A DNA stretch of 14,639 bases, taken from positions 1-14,639 of the forward strand of contig JAUSIO010000053.1 in NCBI GenBank assembly GCA_030647845.1. Direction: 5' to 3'. This DNA is from a bacterium. GTDB lineage: Bacteria > Patescibacteriota > Minisyncoccia > Phycocordibacterales > SBAW01. A program made the translations under genes and the position numbers. Each line of letters opens with the position of its first letter. Position 1 is the first letter of the stretch. The notes under the pieces are model-generated. The model was not told the origin of the DNA. It searched no databases and was given only the letters and a program-made list of their open reading frames with translations. Positions 6,094 to 12,787 of this stretch are shown here, piece by piece.

Positions 6094-6630
6094 TTATGGT
6101 ACTTTGGAGTCATCCTGCATTTGCAATCTGCTTGTAATCTTACGGAGTTCCGCCTCCGAGGCCTCCTCTGCCTTCTTCCATTTCTCCGCTTCGATTTCTT
6201 CTATCGTTTTGATCAAGACAGGCGCCGACGTTCCGGTGGTGCGCCGGTCAGCGAGTTTGACGACGTGTCGGTCGCGCATCATCGCAAGTAGCGCACCAAG
6301 GCTCGCTTTGGTGTGAACGTCCTTGCTGTCGTGCATGGACATTTCACCGAACAGGTTGGCATCGTAGACGGAGCCGTACGACTCGGCAACGTAATAGCCG
6401 GCGAGGAAAGCCGCCACCAGCGTCAGGTCGATCGCCGGAAGCTGCTGGTCATTGAGGGCGACCTGCAACTCCTTGACGGTTGTGTAACCTTTCCCTGTCA
6501 ACAGGCGCACGAGTTCTATCGCCTGCTGTTCGACGGCGGCAAGTTGCTCGAATTGCGCTTGAACATTCTTACTCTTCCCGCCTCCGATCTGGGAAAGGAA
6601 TCCGGCAAAGTGAAAACCGCGGCTATTCAT
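6094..6630 (-). CDS. Orphan 178-residue hypothetical protein
   Basis: I do not recognise a family. It is a soluble protein without signal peptide or membrane segment. Residues ~22-50 and the acidic/basic C-terminal run (IEEIEAEKWKKAEEASEAELRKI) look alpha-helical, the latter possibly coiled coil. The middle, AAFLAGYYVAESYGSVYDANLFGEM, is more hydrophobic. The gene itself is well supported: GGAGG sits 7 nt before the ATG, a strong sigma70 promoter lies 41-68 nt upstream, and an intrinsic terminator follows. It is transcribed alone and set between the cupin gene and a divergent sugar operon. Context gives no firm clue to function. Confidence 0.8.
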   Translation of the reverse strand: MNSRGFHFAGFLSQIGGGKSKNVQAQFEQLAAVEQQAIELVRLLTGKGYTTVKELQVALNDQQLPAIDLTLVAAFLAGYYVAESYGSVYDANLFGEMSMHDSKDVHTKASLGALLAMMRDRHVVKLADRRTTGTSAPVLIKTIEEIEAEKWKKAEEASEAELRKITSRLQMQDDSKVP

Positions 6631-6670
6631 TTCAAGTCCTCCGTGGGTTTAGAATGATCTTTCGCCATCT

Positions 6671-6698
6671 ATGATACACGATACCATACTTCTGTCAA
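6671..6698 (-). promoter_or_regulatory. Strong sigma70 promoter for the 178-residue protein gene
   Basis: On the minus strand a perfect -35 TTGACA (6698-6693), a 16-nt spacer and TATCAT (6676-6671, 5/6 match) are present. Transcription would start near 6664, giving a leader of about 34 nt that contains the GGAGG ribosome-binding site. Confidence 0.75.
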
Positions 6699-6727
6699 GC
6701 CCACGTAACTATTGAGTAGGTGGCGGG

Positions 6728-6756
6728 TTTACAAGAAGGAACAGGGCGACTATAAT
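6728..6756 (+). promoter_or_regulatory. Near-consensus sigma70 promoter for the SDR-Gfo operon
   Basis: TTTACA (6728-6733, 5/6), a 17-nt spacer and a perfect TATAAT (6751-6756) are present. Transcription would start around 6762-6764, only about 4-6 nt before the ATG at 6768, so the mRNA is almost leaderless. A perfect inverted repeat, GGGCGA-N6-TCGCCC (6744-6761), surrounds the -10 box and could be an operator. Confidence 0.8.
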
Positions 6757-6767
6757 CGCCCGCACGT

Positions 6768-7853
6768 ATGGAAGGACAAATCGTATGGGAAGATATCGCC
6801 ACTATAGGGCGCGGGCTCGGCGAGGAGGCACACAAGCTGTCGGGTAAGACGGTCTTGATTAGTGGTGGCTCGGGGTTCCTCGGTAAATACCTCATTGGCG
6901 CTCTGTGCTACCTCAACGACACAACACTCCAGAAGCCATGCCGCATTATCTCGGTCGACAACTTTATCACCGGGTCGCCACATGCGCATTTTAGTTACAA
7001 AGGTCGCGACGATGTGCTCGAGGTGTGGGGCGACGTGTCGCAGCCTTTGCCAGTGCGCGAGGATGTCAACTACATCATCCACGCCGCGGGCCTTGCCTCG
7101 CCGGTGTACTACAAAAAATATCCGCTCGAAACAATTGAGAGCGCGGTAAGCGGCATCAAAAACTTGCTTGAGCTTGGTCGAAAACAAAAAAACTTAGAAG
7201 GATTTCTTTTTTTCAGCTCCAGCGAGATATACGGCGACCCAGACGAGAGCGCGGTACCCACGCCAGAGACTTACCACGGCTATGTCTCCTCGGTCGGGCC
7301 GCGTGCATGTTACGACGAGTCGAAGCGGCTCGGGGAAACTATAGCGACCATATATTTTGAGCAGTTTGGTATGCCGACGACCATCGTGCGCCCGTTTAAC
7401 GTCTTTGGCCCCGGTATGGGGCACGCCGACCGCCGCGTGCTACCAATGTTTGCGTACAAAGCGCTCAACAAGCAACCGATACCGGTGCACGGCGACGGGC
7501 ACCAAACGCGGACGTTTTGCTACATCACCGATGCGGCAACCGGATTCCTCAAAGTGATGCTCCGCGGCAAGCCCGGCGGTGTGTACAATATTGGCAGCGA
7601 AGAAAACGAAATCTCAATGAAAAATCTAGCGGAACTATTTATAAAATTGGAGGGCAACAGCGCGACATATCAACTTATCCCCTACCCGAGCAATTACCCC
7701 GGCGGCGAGCCGCAGAGGCGATGCCCCGACATTCGTAAGGCGCGTGCGGACCTCGCATTTGTGCCGCAAGTCAACCTTGAGAACGGCCTGAAACGTTTTA
7801 TAGAATGGTGCCGAGGCGAACCCAACTATAAGGACGGCGCGCTACACGACTAG
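6768..7853 (+). CDS. Extended SDR epimerase/decarboxylase, UDP-xylose synthase-like
   Basis: This 361-residue protein is an NAD-dependent extended SDR. After a ~27-residue N-terminal extension come the nucleotide motif GGSGFLG (33-39), FFSSSEIYGDP (S150-S152), the catalytic pair Y182-x3-K186 in ACYDESKRLGE, RPFNVFGPGM, and RTFCYITDA. Near the C-terminus is GGEPQRRCPDIRKARADLAF. The ACYDESKR and EPQRRCPDI signatures are those of UDP-glucuronate decarboxylases (UXS). Epimerases of the same clan remain possible. It would supply a nucleotide sugar for glycan assembly in the cytoplasm. It is the first gene of a two-gene unit; ATG 6768 is supported by the promoter immediately upstream, and no Shine-Dalgarno sequence is present. 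Confidence 0.85.
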   Translation: MEGQIVWEDIATIGRGLGEEAHKLSGKTVLISGGSGFLGKYLIGALCYLNDTTLQKPCRIISVDNFITGSPHAHFSYKGRDDVLEVWGDVSQPLPVREDVNYIIHAAGLASPVYYKKYPLETIESAVSGIKNLLELGRKQKNLEGFLFFSSSEIYGDPDESAVPTPETYHGYVSSVGPRACYDESKRLGETIATIYFEQFGMPTTIVRPFNVFGPGMGHADRRVLPMFAYKALNKQPIPVHGDGHQTRTFCYITDAATGFLKVMLRGKPGGVYNIGSEENEISMKNLAELFIKLEGNSATYQLIPYPSNYPGGEPQRRCPDIRKARADLAFVPQVNLENGLKRFIEWCRGEPNYKDGALHD

Positions 7854-7869
7854 ATGCGATACTAACGGT

Positions 7870-8787
7870 ATGGCGGCAAAAAAAATACGAGTGGCGGTTG
7901 TGGGTACCGGGCGGTGGGGAAAAAATATTCTCAAAATTCTCGATGCGCTGTCGGAGTGTGAAGTTGCGTACCAGGCAACGCGCGAGTGGCACGGCTTGTT
8001 GCAAAAAAATGACATCGATGCGGTGGTTGTTGCCACGCCCCCCGCAACCCATGCAGAGATAGCGCTCCCGTTTGTCGAGCGGAGGGTCCCCGTTTTTATC
8101 GAAAAGCCGCTAGCCGCCGGGTTGGAAGACGCGCAAAAAATCGCGGCCGCGGCACAAAAAAGTGGCTCGATAGTTTTTGTCGGCCACATCCATTTGTATA
8201 ACCCCGCATATCAAGCGGCAAAAGAGCAGTCAAAACAGATAGGTCCTGTCCGCCTGCTGTTGGGCGAGGGCTATAACTTTGGCCCCGTACGCCCCGACTA
8301 CTCGGCGATGTGGGACTACGGCTCGCACGACCTCTCGATGATGCTCGACCTCATGGGCGAGATACCCGAGAGCGTAGCGGCGTGGGGCACGGCGACACTG
8401 CGCCAGGGTACCGCACTGTGGGACACAGCACAGATGCAGCTCAATTTTAAAAATGGGACAGTTGGGTATATTTTTAGCAGCTCCGTGATGCCGCAAAAAC
8501 GCCGGCATCTTACAGTGGTCGGCGAAGGCGGCAGTGTTGTGTACGACGACACGCTGGTGGAGAAAAAAGTACTGTTATACAAAAAAATAGATACTGTACT
8601 GGAAGTTTCCTACCCAACCTACGCGCCCGGCTCGCCGCTGACATTAGAGTTGCAAGCATTCCTCAACGCAATTAAAACTGGCACGAAGCCGCACACTGAC
8701 GCGATCGCGGGGCTCGCAGTTGTCGCAGTCCTCAATGCCGCAGAAAAATCAATTGCCAAAAATGGCGGTGTTGCGATAAAAATATAA
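7870..8787 (+). CDS. Gfo/Idh/MocA-family oxidoreductase
   Basis: This 305-residue NAD(P)-dependent sugar dehydrogenase-like protein has GTGRWG (12-17), DAVVVATPPATH (50-61), the catalytic-motif EKPLA (E78-K79-P80), and WDYGSHDLSMMLDLMG with H153. The stretch between the second and third beta strands (about residues 31-45) is some 15-20 residues shorter than usual and lacks an obvious acidic residue at the end of beta 2, so cofactor preference is unclear. Such enzymes often oxidise or reduce C3 of NDP-sugars before transamination. The gene follows the UXS-like gene by 16 nt and is probably co-transcribed. No Shine-Dalgarno sequence is visible. Confidence 0.85.
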   Translation: MAAKKIRVAVVGTGRWGKNILKILDALSECEVAYQATREWHGLLQKNDIDAVVVATPPATHAEIALPFVERRVPVFIEKPLAAGLEDAQKIAAAAQKSGSIVFVGHIHLYNPAYQAAKEQSKQIGPVRLLLGEGYNFGPVRPDYSAMWDYGSHDLSMMLDLMGEIPESVAAWGTATLRQGTALWDTAQMQLNFKNGTVGYIFSSSVMPQKRRHLTVVGEGGSVVYDDTLVEKKVLLYKKIDTVLEVSYPTYAPGSPLTLELQAFLNAIKTGTKPHTDAIAGLAVVAVLNAAEKSIAKNGGVAIKI

Positions 8788-8809
8788 AAAAGCGTCCTAT
8801 CATGGACGC
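8779..8809 (-). terminator. Intrinsic terminator ending the leftward gmd unit
   Basis: On the minus strand GCGTCC, a 6-nt loop and GGACGC (8809-8792) are followed by TTTTTTATATTTTT. It lies 5 nt past the stop of the 76-residue gene. The plus strand has no T run after the hairpin, so it acts in one direction. Confidence 0.85.
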
Positions 8810-8814
8810 CGGGC

Positions 8815-9045
8815 TTATAGAACCATAATTATCTCTGATCCGTCCGTGATGCGGGAAATTTCTCTAGCCCGTACTCGTGAGCCGTCAGCGAGTATATACA
8901 ACAGTTCATCATCTTCGAGACATATCTCCGAAACCCTATATGGAACAGCGGATCTGTCGCCAACCCGATTCACAAGAGTCCCTGCTTGAAATCGGATAGG
9001 CAGTTCGGGACGCCCCTCATAACAAATCTCATATTCCTTGTCCAT
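8815..9045 (-). CDS. Small hypothetical protein (76 residues)
   Basis: No family is recognised. The protein is acidic, without a membrane segment, and its alternating hydrophobic pattern (PIRFQAGTLV, PYRVSEICLEDDELLYILADGSRVRA, SEIIMVL) suggests a small all-beta fold. The gene is supported by a G-rich ribosome-binding site (GGGGG about 6 nt before the ATG) and an intrinsic terminator right after its stop. It lies 77 nt downstream of the DegT-family gene on the same strand. It could be the last gene of that operon or have its own weak promoter; no clear one was found. Function unknown. Confidence 0.65.
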   Translation of the reverse strand: MDKEYEICYEGRPELPIRFQAGTLVNRVGDRSAVPYRVSEICLEDDELLYILADGSRVRAREISRITDGSEIIMVL

Positions 9046-9122
9046 ACTCCGCCCCCTAATGTGACGCCGACTCTTTCCAAAAATAAACGTACCACAGATA
9101 CTGCAAAAGAAAAAGGTGCGAC

Positions 9123-10328
9123 TTATTTGGACATTGAGGCGAAAAATTCTCCAAAAACAGCAACGATATACTCGCGCTCGTGCGGGGTGAGCATGTAGTG
9201 CGATGCGATGTAAAAACCGTTGTTATTTACCCACTTTGCAATGGGGTACTGAGCTTCAAGGTCTCCTTGGAGCGAACGAATATAGGGTTGGTTGATGAGC
9301 GGTAGCATGTCACGCGTTTCAATATTGTGTTCCTCAAGAAACTGAGTGAGCTCTGATTTTTTGACCGGTGAATCCTGTTTGATGACTATCGGGAACATCA
9401 TAAACACGTGGTCGGCTCCGGGAGCGGTTGCAGGTAATTGTACATGCTCGCTAAATTGCGACAGGTACTCATTAAAATATGCGCCGTTTTCTTTGCGTTT
9501 TGCGATCATCGGGATGTGTCTTTCGAGTTGGGCACAGCCGAGCGCGCCTTCGAGCTCGGTGACGCGGTAGCTGTACCCGCGACGTATAAAATTAAACCGT
9601 CGCGATATAACTTCGCCGAGTTCGGTGCCAGTTTTACCTTTATCATCGTCAATCGAAATATAAATATTGTCGCGCCCATGGTTGGCCAAGCTACGCAGAA
9701 TCTCAGCGTACTTCGGATTATCGGTTACCGCCAAGCCACCAACGCCTGTAACCAACAAATGCGCCACATAGGTCGAAAAGCATCCAATGTCACCAAACGA
9801 GCCGACCGACTTGCCATTAAACTTTGCAAACATGGTCTCGCACGAGTCTTCGATAACGCGCAGGTTGTGCTTCTGTGCCAGAGCCATCACTTTATCCATC
9901 TCGGCGGGCTGACCAAACAAGTGCACCACCATAATCGCTTTTGTTCGCGGTGTTATCTTCTCTTCTATCTTTTCCGGATTGATATTGTACGTGCGCGGGT
10001 CGACGTCGACATACACTGGCTTGAGGTTGTTTTGGACTATGACGTTGCTTGTCGCCACAAACGTAACCGCCGGGCACAGCACTTCGTCGCCATCCTGCCA
10101 GTTGTACACTTCCTTGAGACAAGCCACTGCCATCTCAAGTGCGCTTGTGCCACTGTTAACCATCACCGCGTAGCGCATGTCGTGCGCCGCCGCAAACTCC
10201 CGCTCGAAGCGCTTGAGATACGGCCCGTAGGAGAGCCGCCCAGTGTCTAGCACATCATTTATATAGCGCCGTTCGGTGTCACCAATCTCGACCGCGCCGA
10301 CACCGATTTGTTTCTCTATTTTTTGCAT
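9123..10328 (-). CDS. DegT/DnrJ/EryC1/StrS-family PLP enzyme, His-type (ColD/RfbH-like dehydratase candidate)
   Basis: This 401-residue protein has the fold-type I PLP layout of the DegT family: NSGTSALEMA (59-68), PAVTFVATSN, and IEDSCET with the cofactor-ring Asp D161. The segment that normally holds the PLP-binding Lys reads STYVAHLLVTGVGG, which puts H190 at the Lys position; codon 9761-9759 is CAT. ColD and RfbH (E1) carry this same Lys-to-His change and catalyse C3 dehydration of 4-keto-6-deoxysugars, using PMP. Gmd, encoded 3 nt upstream, makes GDP-4-keto-6-deoxymannose, the ColD substrate. A 3-dehydratase role is therefore more likely than transamination, although residues that separate ColD from E1 were not checked. 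Confidence 0.85.
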   Translation of the reverse strand: MQKIEKQIGVGAVEIGDTERRYINDVLDTGRLSYGPYLKRFEREFAAAHDMRYAVMVNSGTSALEMAVACLKEVYNWQDGDEVLCPAVTFVATSNVIVQNNLKPVYVDVDPRTYNINPEKIEEKITPRTKAIMVVHLFGQPAEMDKVMALAQKHNLRVIEDSCETMFAKFNGKSVGSFGDIGCFSTYVAHLLVTGVGGLAVTDNPKYAEILRSLANHGRDNIYISIDDDKGKTGTELGEVISRRFNFIRRGYSYRVTELEGALGCAQLERHIPMIAKRKENGAYFNEYLSQFSEHVQLPATAPGADHVFMMFPIVIKQDSPVKKSELTQFLEEHNIETRDMLPLINQPYIRSLQGDLEAQYPIAKWVNNNGFYIASHYMLTPHEREYIVAVFGEFFASMSK

Positions 10329-10331
10329 ACG

Positions 10332-11363
10332 TTATTTCTTGCCGAGATGCGCGAGTTCCGCCTCCATCATCAATTCTACCAGTTTTTTAAACTTCGTCTT
10401 GGGCCTCCACCCGAGTATTTTGCGCGCATAACGGGCGTCACCATGGAGATAGTCAACCTCGTTGGGGCGGTAGTATGCTGGGTCTATTTTTACCAAAATC
10501 TTGCCGCTCTTGGCATCTACACCGACCTCGCGCGCTCCCTTCCCTCTCCAGTGGAGAGTTACGCCAGTTATGTGGAACGCCTCCTCGACAAGCTCGCGCA
10601 CGGTGTGCGGCTCACCAGTCGCAATAACAAAATCCTGCGGCGTCTTTTGTTGGAGCATCCGCCACGCCGCATCCATATACTCTGGCGCATATCCCCAGTC
10701 GCGAGCGGCATCCAAGTTGCCGAGTAATATATGGTCTCGCACTCCGGCGGCGATTTCTGCGACCCCGTGCATTACTTTGCGCGTAACAAAGTTTATTCCG
10801 CGGCGCGGAGACTCGTGGTTAAACAAGATGCCATTGACGACAAACATACCGTAGCTCTCGCGATATACCCGTGCAATCTCAAACGCATACAGCTTAGCGA
10901 CGCCGTATGGGCTACGCGGTTTAAACGGTGTCTGCTCGTTCTGCGGAGCGTGCTTTTTTTCGCCGCTGTAGAGCTCCGAGGTAGATGCCTGGTATATTTT
11001 GGACTTGAGCCCCAAGAGCCGTGTGGCCTCAAGCAGAGAGAGTACGCCGAGCGCATCGGCCTGCGCGGTGTAGGCAGGTATCTCAAACGAGATTTTGACA
11101 TGCGACTGCGCCGCAAGGTTATACACCTCTTCGGGCCGCACAGCGCGCAAAATAGACATGAGCGAGTTCATGTCCGCCATGTCGCCATAATGCAAGTGCT
11201 TAGCGCGGTGCGCGTCCGTGGCAAAGATGTGGTCGATGTTGTGGCGGTTAAAAGTGCTCGTGCGGCGCACAAGCCCGTGTACCTCATATCCTTTTTTGAT
11301 AAGGAGTTCTGCCAAGTATGAGCCGTCCTGCCCGGTAATACCGGTAATAAAAGCTTTTTTCAT
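10332..11363 (-). CDS. gmd: GDP-mannose 4,6-dehydratase
   Basis: This 343-residue protein is a close match to GMD by recognition: GITGQDGSYL (8-17), LVRRTSTFN, YNLAAQSHV, STSELY (T128, E130), the catalytic Y153-x3-K157 in SPYGVAKLYA, FNHESPRRG, and LGNLDAARDWGYAPEYMDA. It converts GDP-D-mannose to GDP-4-keto-6-deoxy-D-mannose in the cytoplasm, the entry point to GDP-fucose, -rhamnose, -perosamine and -colitose pathways. No fucose synthase (fcl) or perosamine synthase with an intact Lys lies next to it; the downstream partner is the His-type DegT protein, which points to 3-deoxysugar formation. It has a near-consensus promoter with a very short leader and no clear Shine-Dalgarno sequence. Confidence 0.95.
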   Translation of the reverse strand: MKKAFITGITGQDGSYLAELLIKKGYEVHGLVRRTSTFNRHNIDHIFATDAHRAKHLHYGDMADMNSLMSILRAVRPEEVYNLAAQSHVKISFEIPAYTAQADALGVLSLLEATRLLGLKSKIYQASTSELYSGEKKHAPQNEQTPFKPRSPYGVAKLYAFEIARVYRESYGMFVVNGILFNHESPRRGINFVTRKVMHGVAEIAAGVRDHILLGNLDAARDWGYAPEYMDAAWRMLQQKTPQDFVIATGEPHTVRELVEEAFHITGVTLHWRGKGAREVGVDAKSGKILVKIDPAYYRPNEVDYLHGDARYARKILGWRPKTKFKKLVELMMEAELAHLGKK

Positions 11364-11385
11364 ATGATAGCTTTCGTACTATACT
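11357..11385 (+). promoter_or_regulatory. Divergent promoter for the DUF218-like gene
   Basis: TTTTCA (11357-11362, 4/6), a 17-nt spacer and TATACT (11380-11385, 5/6) are present on the plus strand. This -10 overlaps the -10 of the gmd promoter by four bases. Transcription would start near 11392, leaving about 8 nt before the ATG at 11400. Confidence 0.55.
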
Positions 11386-11406
11386 AGGGGCTCTTATCTA
11401 TGTCTA
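11378..11406 (-). promoter_or_regulatory. gmd promoter, overlapping a divergent promoter
   Basis: On the minus strand TAGACA (11406-11401, 5/6), a 17-nt spacer and TATAGT (11383-11378, 5/6) form a good sigma70 promoter. Transcription would start near 11371, about 8 nt before the gmd ATG. The -35 box overlaps the start codon of the opposite gene. Confidence 0.7.
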
Positions 11407-11954
11407 GAGTTATCGTACCGGTCCCGTGTCATTTTATCGCTCCCAGGGTGCTGTGTAGCACGACGGTTGCCCGGATGCGTACGGCACTCAACGTGGCAAA
11501 ATCGGATGATGTACTTTTGTTGTCGGGGGATGTTCCCTACACGCCAGACGGTCTGACGCTCGGTGCGCTTATGCGCGAGTGGTTTATGCAAAACAACATC
11601 CCGGCGGAGTCGATTTGTGTCCTGCGCGGCGGAGTAGGCACATTCTCGGAAGCACGTGCCACAACCGAAGTAGTGCCGTACCTCGAGGTGCGAGAAATTA
11701 TTATTGTCTCCTCCGACTGGTATCTCTCCGCAGGGAAGCAAATCTGGCGCAGACGCGCAAAAGAAAACAACCTAACCGTATCGTTCGCGTCTATCCCCCA
11801 CACTGGCGGGGTGCGCACGCGGGTTGTATATAGCATTCTTGGCGCAGTCTTCCGCACAACAATAGCCGCGGGATTTGAGAAGTCGCTTGAGCGAAGCGTT
11901 ACTGCGGCTCAACAAAAACGCACCAAAGGGTTTACCACAAACGGTTGCGCCTAG
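11400..11954 (+). CDS. DUF218/YdcF-SanA-like protein
   Basis: This 184-residue protein has the DUF218 order: a VPVPCH start, ARMRTAL, the strand DVLLLSGDVPYTPDG (37-51), a helix with MREWFMQNNIPAESI, the acidic element VGTFSEARAT (E84) corresponding to the T-x-E-N-A motif, and IIIVSSDWYLSAG, corresponding to V-T-S-x-x-H-x-x-R-A. The His and Arg of that last motif are Tyr and Gly here, so activity may differ. The family is poorly understood and linked to cell envelope processes. No signal peptide or membrane anchor is obvious, unlike SanA. It is transcribed divergently from gmd, and its stop lies 5 nt from the end of the convergent RmlD-like gene. Confidence 0.65.
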   Translation: MSRVIVPVPCHFIAPRVLCSTTVARMRTALNVAKSDDVLLLSGDVPYTPDGLTLGALMREWFMQNNIPAESICVLRGGVGTFSEARATTEVVPYLEVREIIIVSSDWYLSAGKQIWRRRAKENNLTVSFASIPHTGGVRTRVVYSILGAVFRTTIAAGFEKSLERSVTAAQQKRTKGFTTNGCA

Positions 11955-11959
11955 CATAA

Positions 11960-12787
11960 TTATTTTTGCATGTACTGCGCAACAATGTATGTGCGCAATG
12001 ACTCTTCCCAAGGAGCTAGTTTTGGGAGTTTGGTATTTAGGAGTACGACACTGGGGCGCATCGCGCTTGATGGAAACTCTTTTGCGACGACAAGATCCTC
12101 GGATGCGCCGAGGGTACGCGCCACTTCACGGGCGATTTCAAAACGCGATGCGCCATCTTCGTTAACGATATGGTACACACCACTGTGCGACGAAGCATCG
12201 ATAAAATTTTTTACGATCGCCGCCGCAAATTCGCCGCAATGCGTCGAGTTGCCCCGCTGCGGTGACGCCTCAAACGGTTTGCCTTGGAGCAAGGTTTGTG
12301 CGACTTCGTCTACAAATGTGTTTTTGTAATGCGAGTAGAGCCACGAAGAGCGCGCGACATGCCACGACGTGCTGCTGACACACGCCACAAGTGCATCTTC
12401 GGCTTCTGCTTTTGTTCTGCCATATACGTTCTGGGGATTCTTTACAGCGTCTTCCGAGTAGGGTTGTAAAGATTCACCGAAAACATAACTACTACTTACC
12501 AACAATTGCGGGATAGCGTGTGCTACTGCGGCGCGCGCGATATTCTCCGCACCTTGCACGTTTATGCGCGCGCCGAGCGCGGGGTCACGCTCGAGTGCAC
12601 CCACGTCAATAATCGCGGCGGCGTTGATAATGAAATCAGGTTTTTCCTCCTCGACTACGCGCTCAACCGCCACGGCATCGGCTATGTCGACTTGTGTATG
12701 CGGCGGGGCAACAATGCTATGGTGTGCGAGCGCGTGCGCAAGCTCGCAGCCTACCATCCCCGAGGCGCCAAACAAAAGTATTTTCAT
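11960..12787 (-). CDS. RmlD-like NDP-4-keto-sugar reductase (SDR)
   Basis: This 275-residue protein belongs to the RmlD substrate-binding SDR family: GASGMVG (7-13), FIINAAAIIDVGALERDP, INVQGAENIARAA, VSSSYVFG (98-104) and the catalytic Y122-x3-K126 in VYGRTKAEAE. RmlD reduces the 4-keto group of dTDP-4-keto-L-rhamnose. Here neither rmlA, rmlB nor rmlC is in the window, and the usual AYTAVDKAE segment reads AIIDVGALERD, so the substrate may be another 4-keto sugar, for instance the product of the Gmd and His-type enzyme. The start overlaps the upstream glycosyltransferase stop by 4 nt (ATGA), which indicates coupled translation. No Shine-Dalgarno sequence is visible. Confidence 0.85.
   Translation of the reverse strand: MKILLFGASGMVGCELAHALAHHSIVAPPHTQVDIADAVAVERVVEEEKPDFIINAAAIIDVGALERDPALGARINVQGAENIARAAVAHAIPQLLVSSSYVFGESLQPYSEDAVKNPQNVYGRTKAEAEDALVACVSSTSWHVARSSWLYSHYKNTFVDEVAQTLLQGKPFEASPQRGNSTHCGEFAAAIVKNFIDASSHSGVYHIVNEDGASRFEIAREVARTLGASEDLVVAKEFPSSAMRPSVVLLNTKLPKLAPWEESLRTYIVAQYMQK

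Noticed and set aside
9438..10250. 270-residue plus-strand reading frame
   Set aside because: It is a shadow opposite the DegT-family gene; its translation has no recognisable domain and the minus-strand gene is complete.
9123..10328. Ordinary sugar aminotransferase annotation
   Set aside because: The PLP-binding Lys is replaced by His190, which fits the dehydratase branch better.
10731..11321. 196-residue plus-strand reading frame
   Set aside because: It is antisense to the unmistakable gmd gene.
11940..11975. Bidirectional terminator between the convergent genes
   Set aside because: The 5-nt gap and surrounding A/T-rich sequence contain a short T run but no convincing hairpin.
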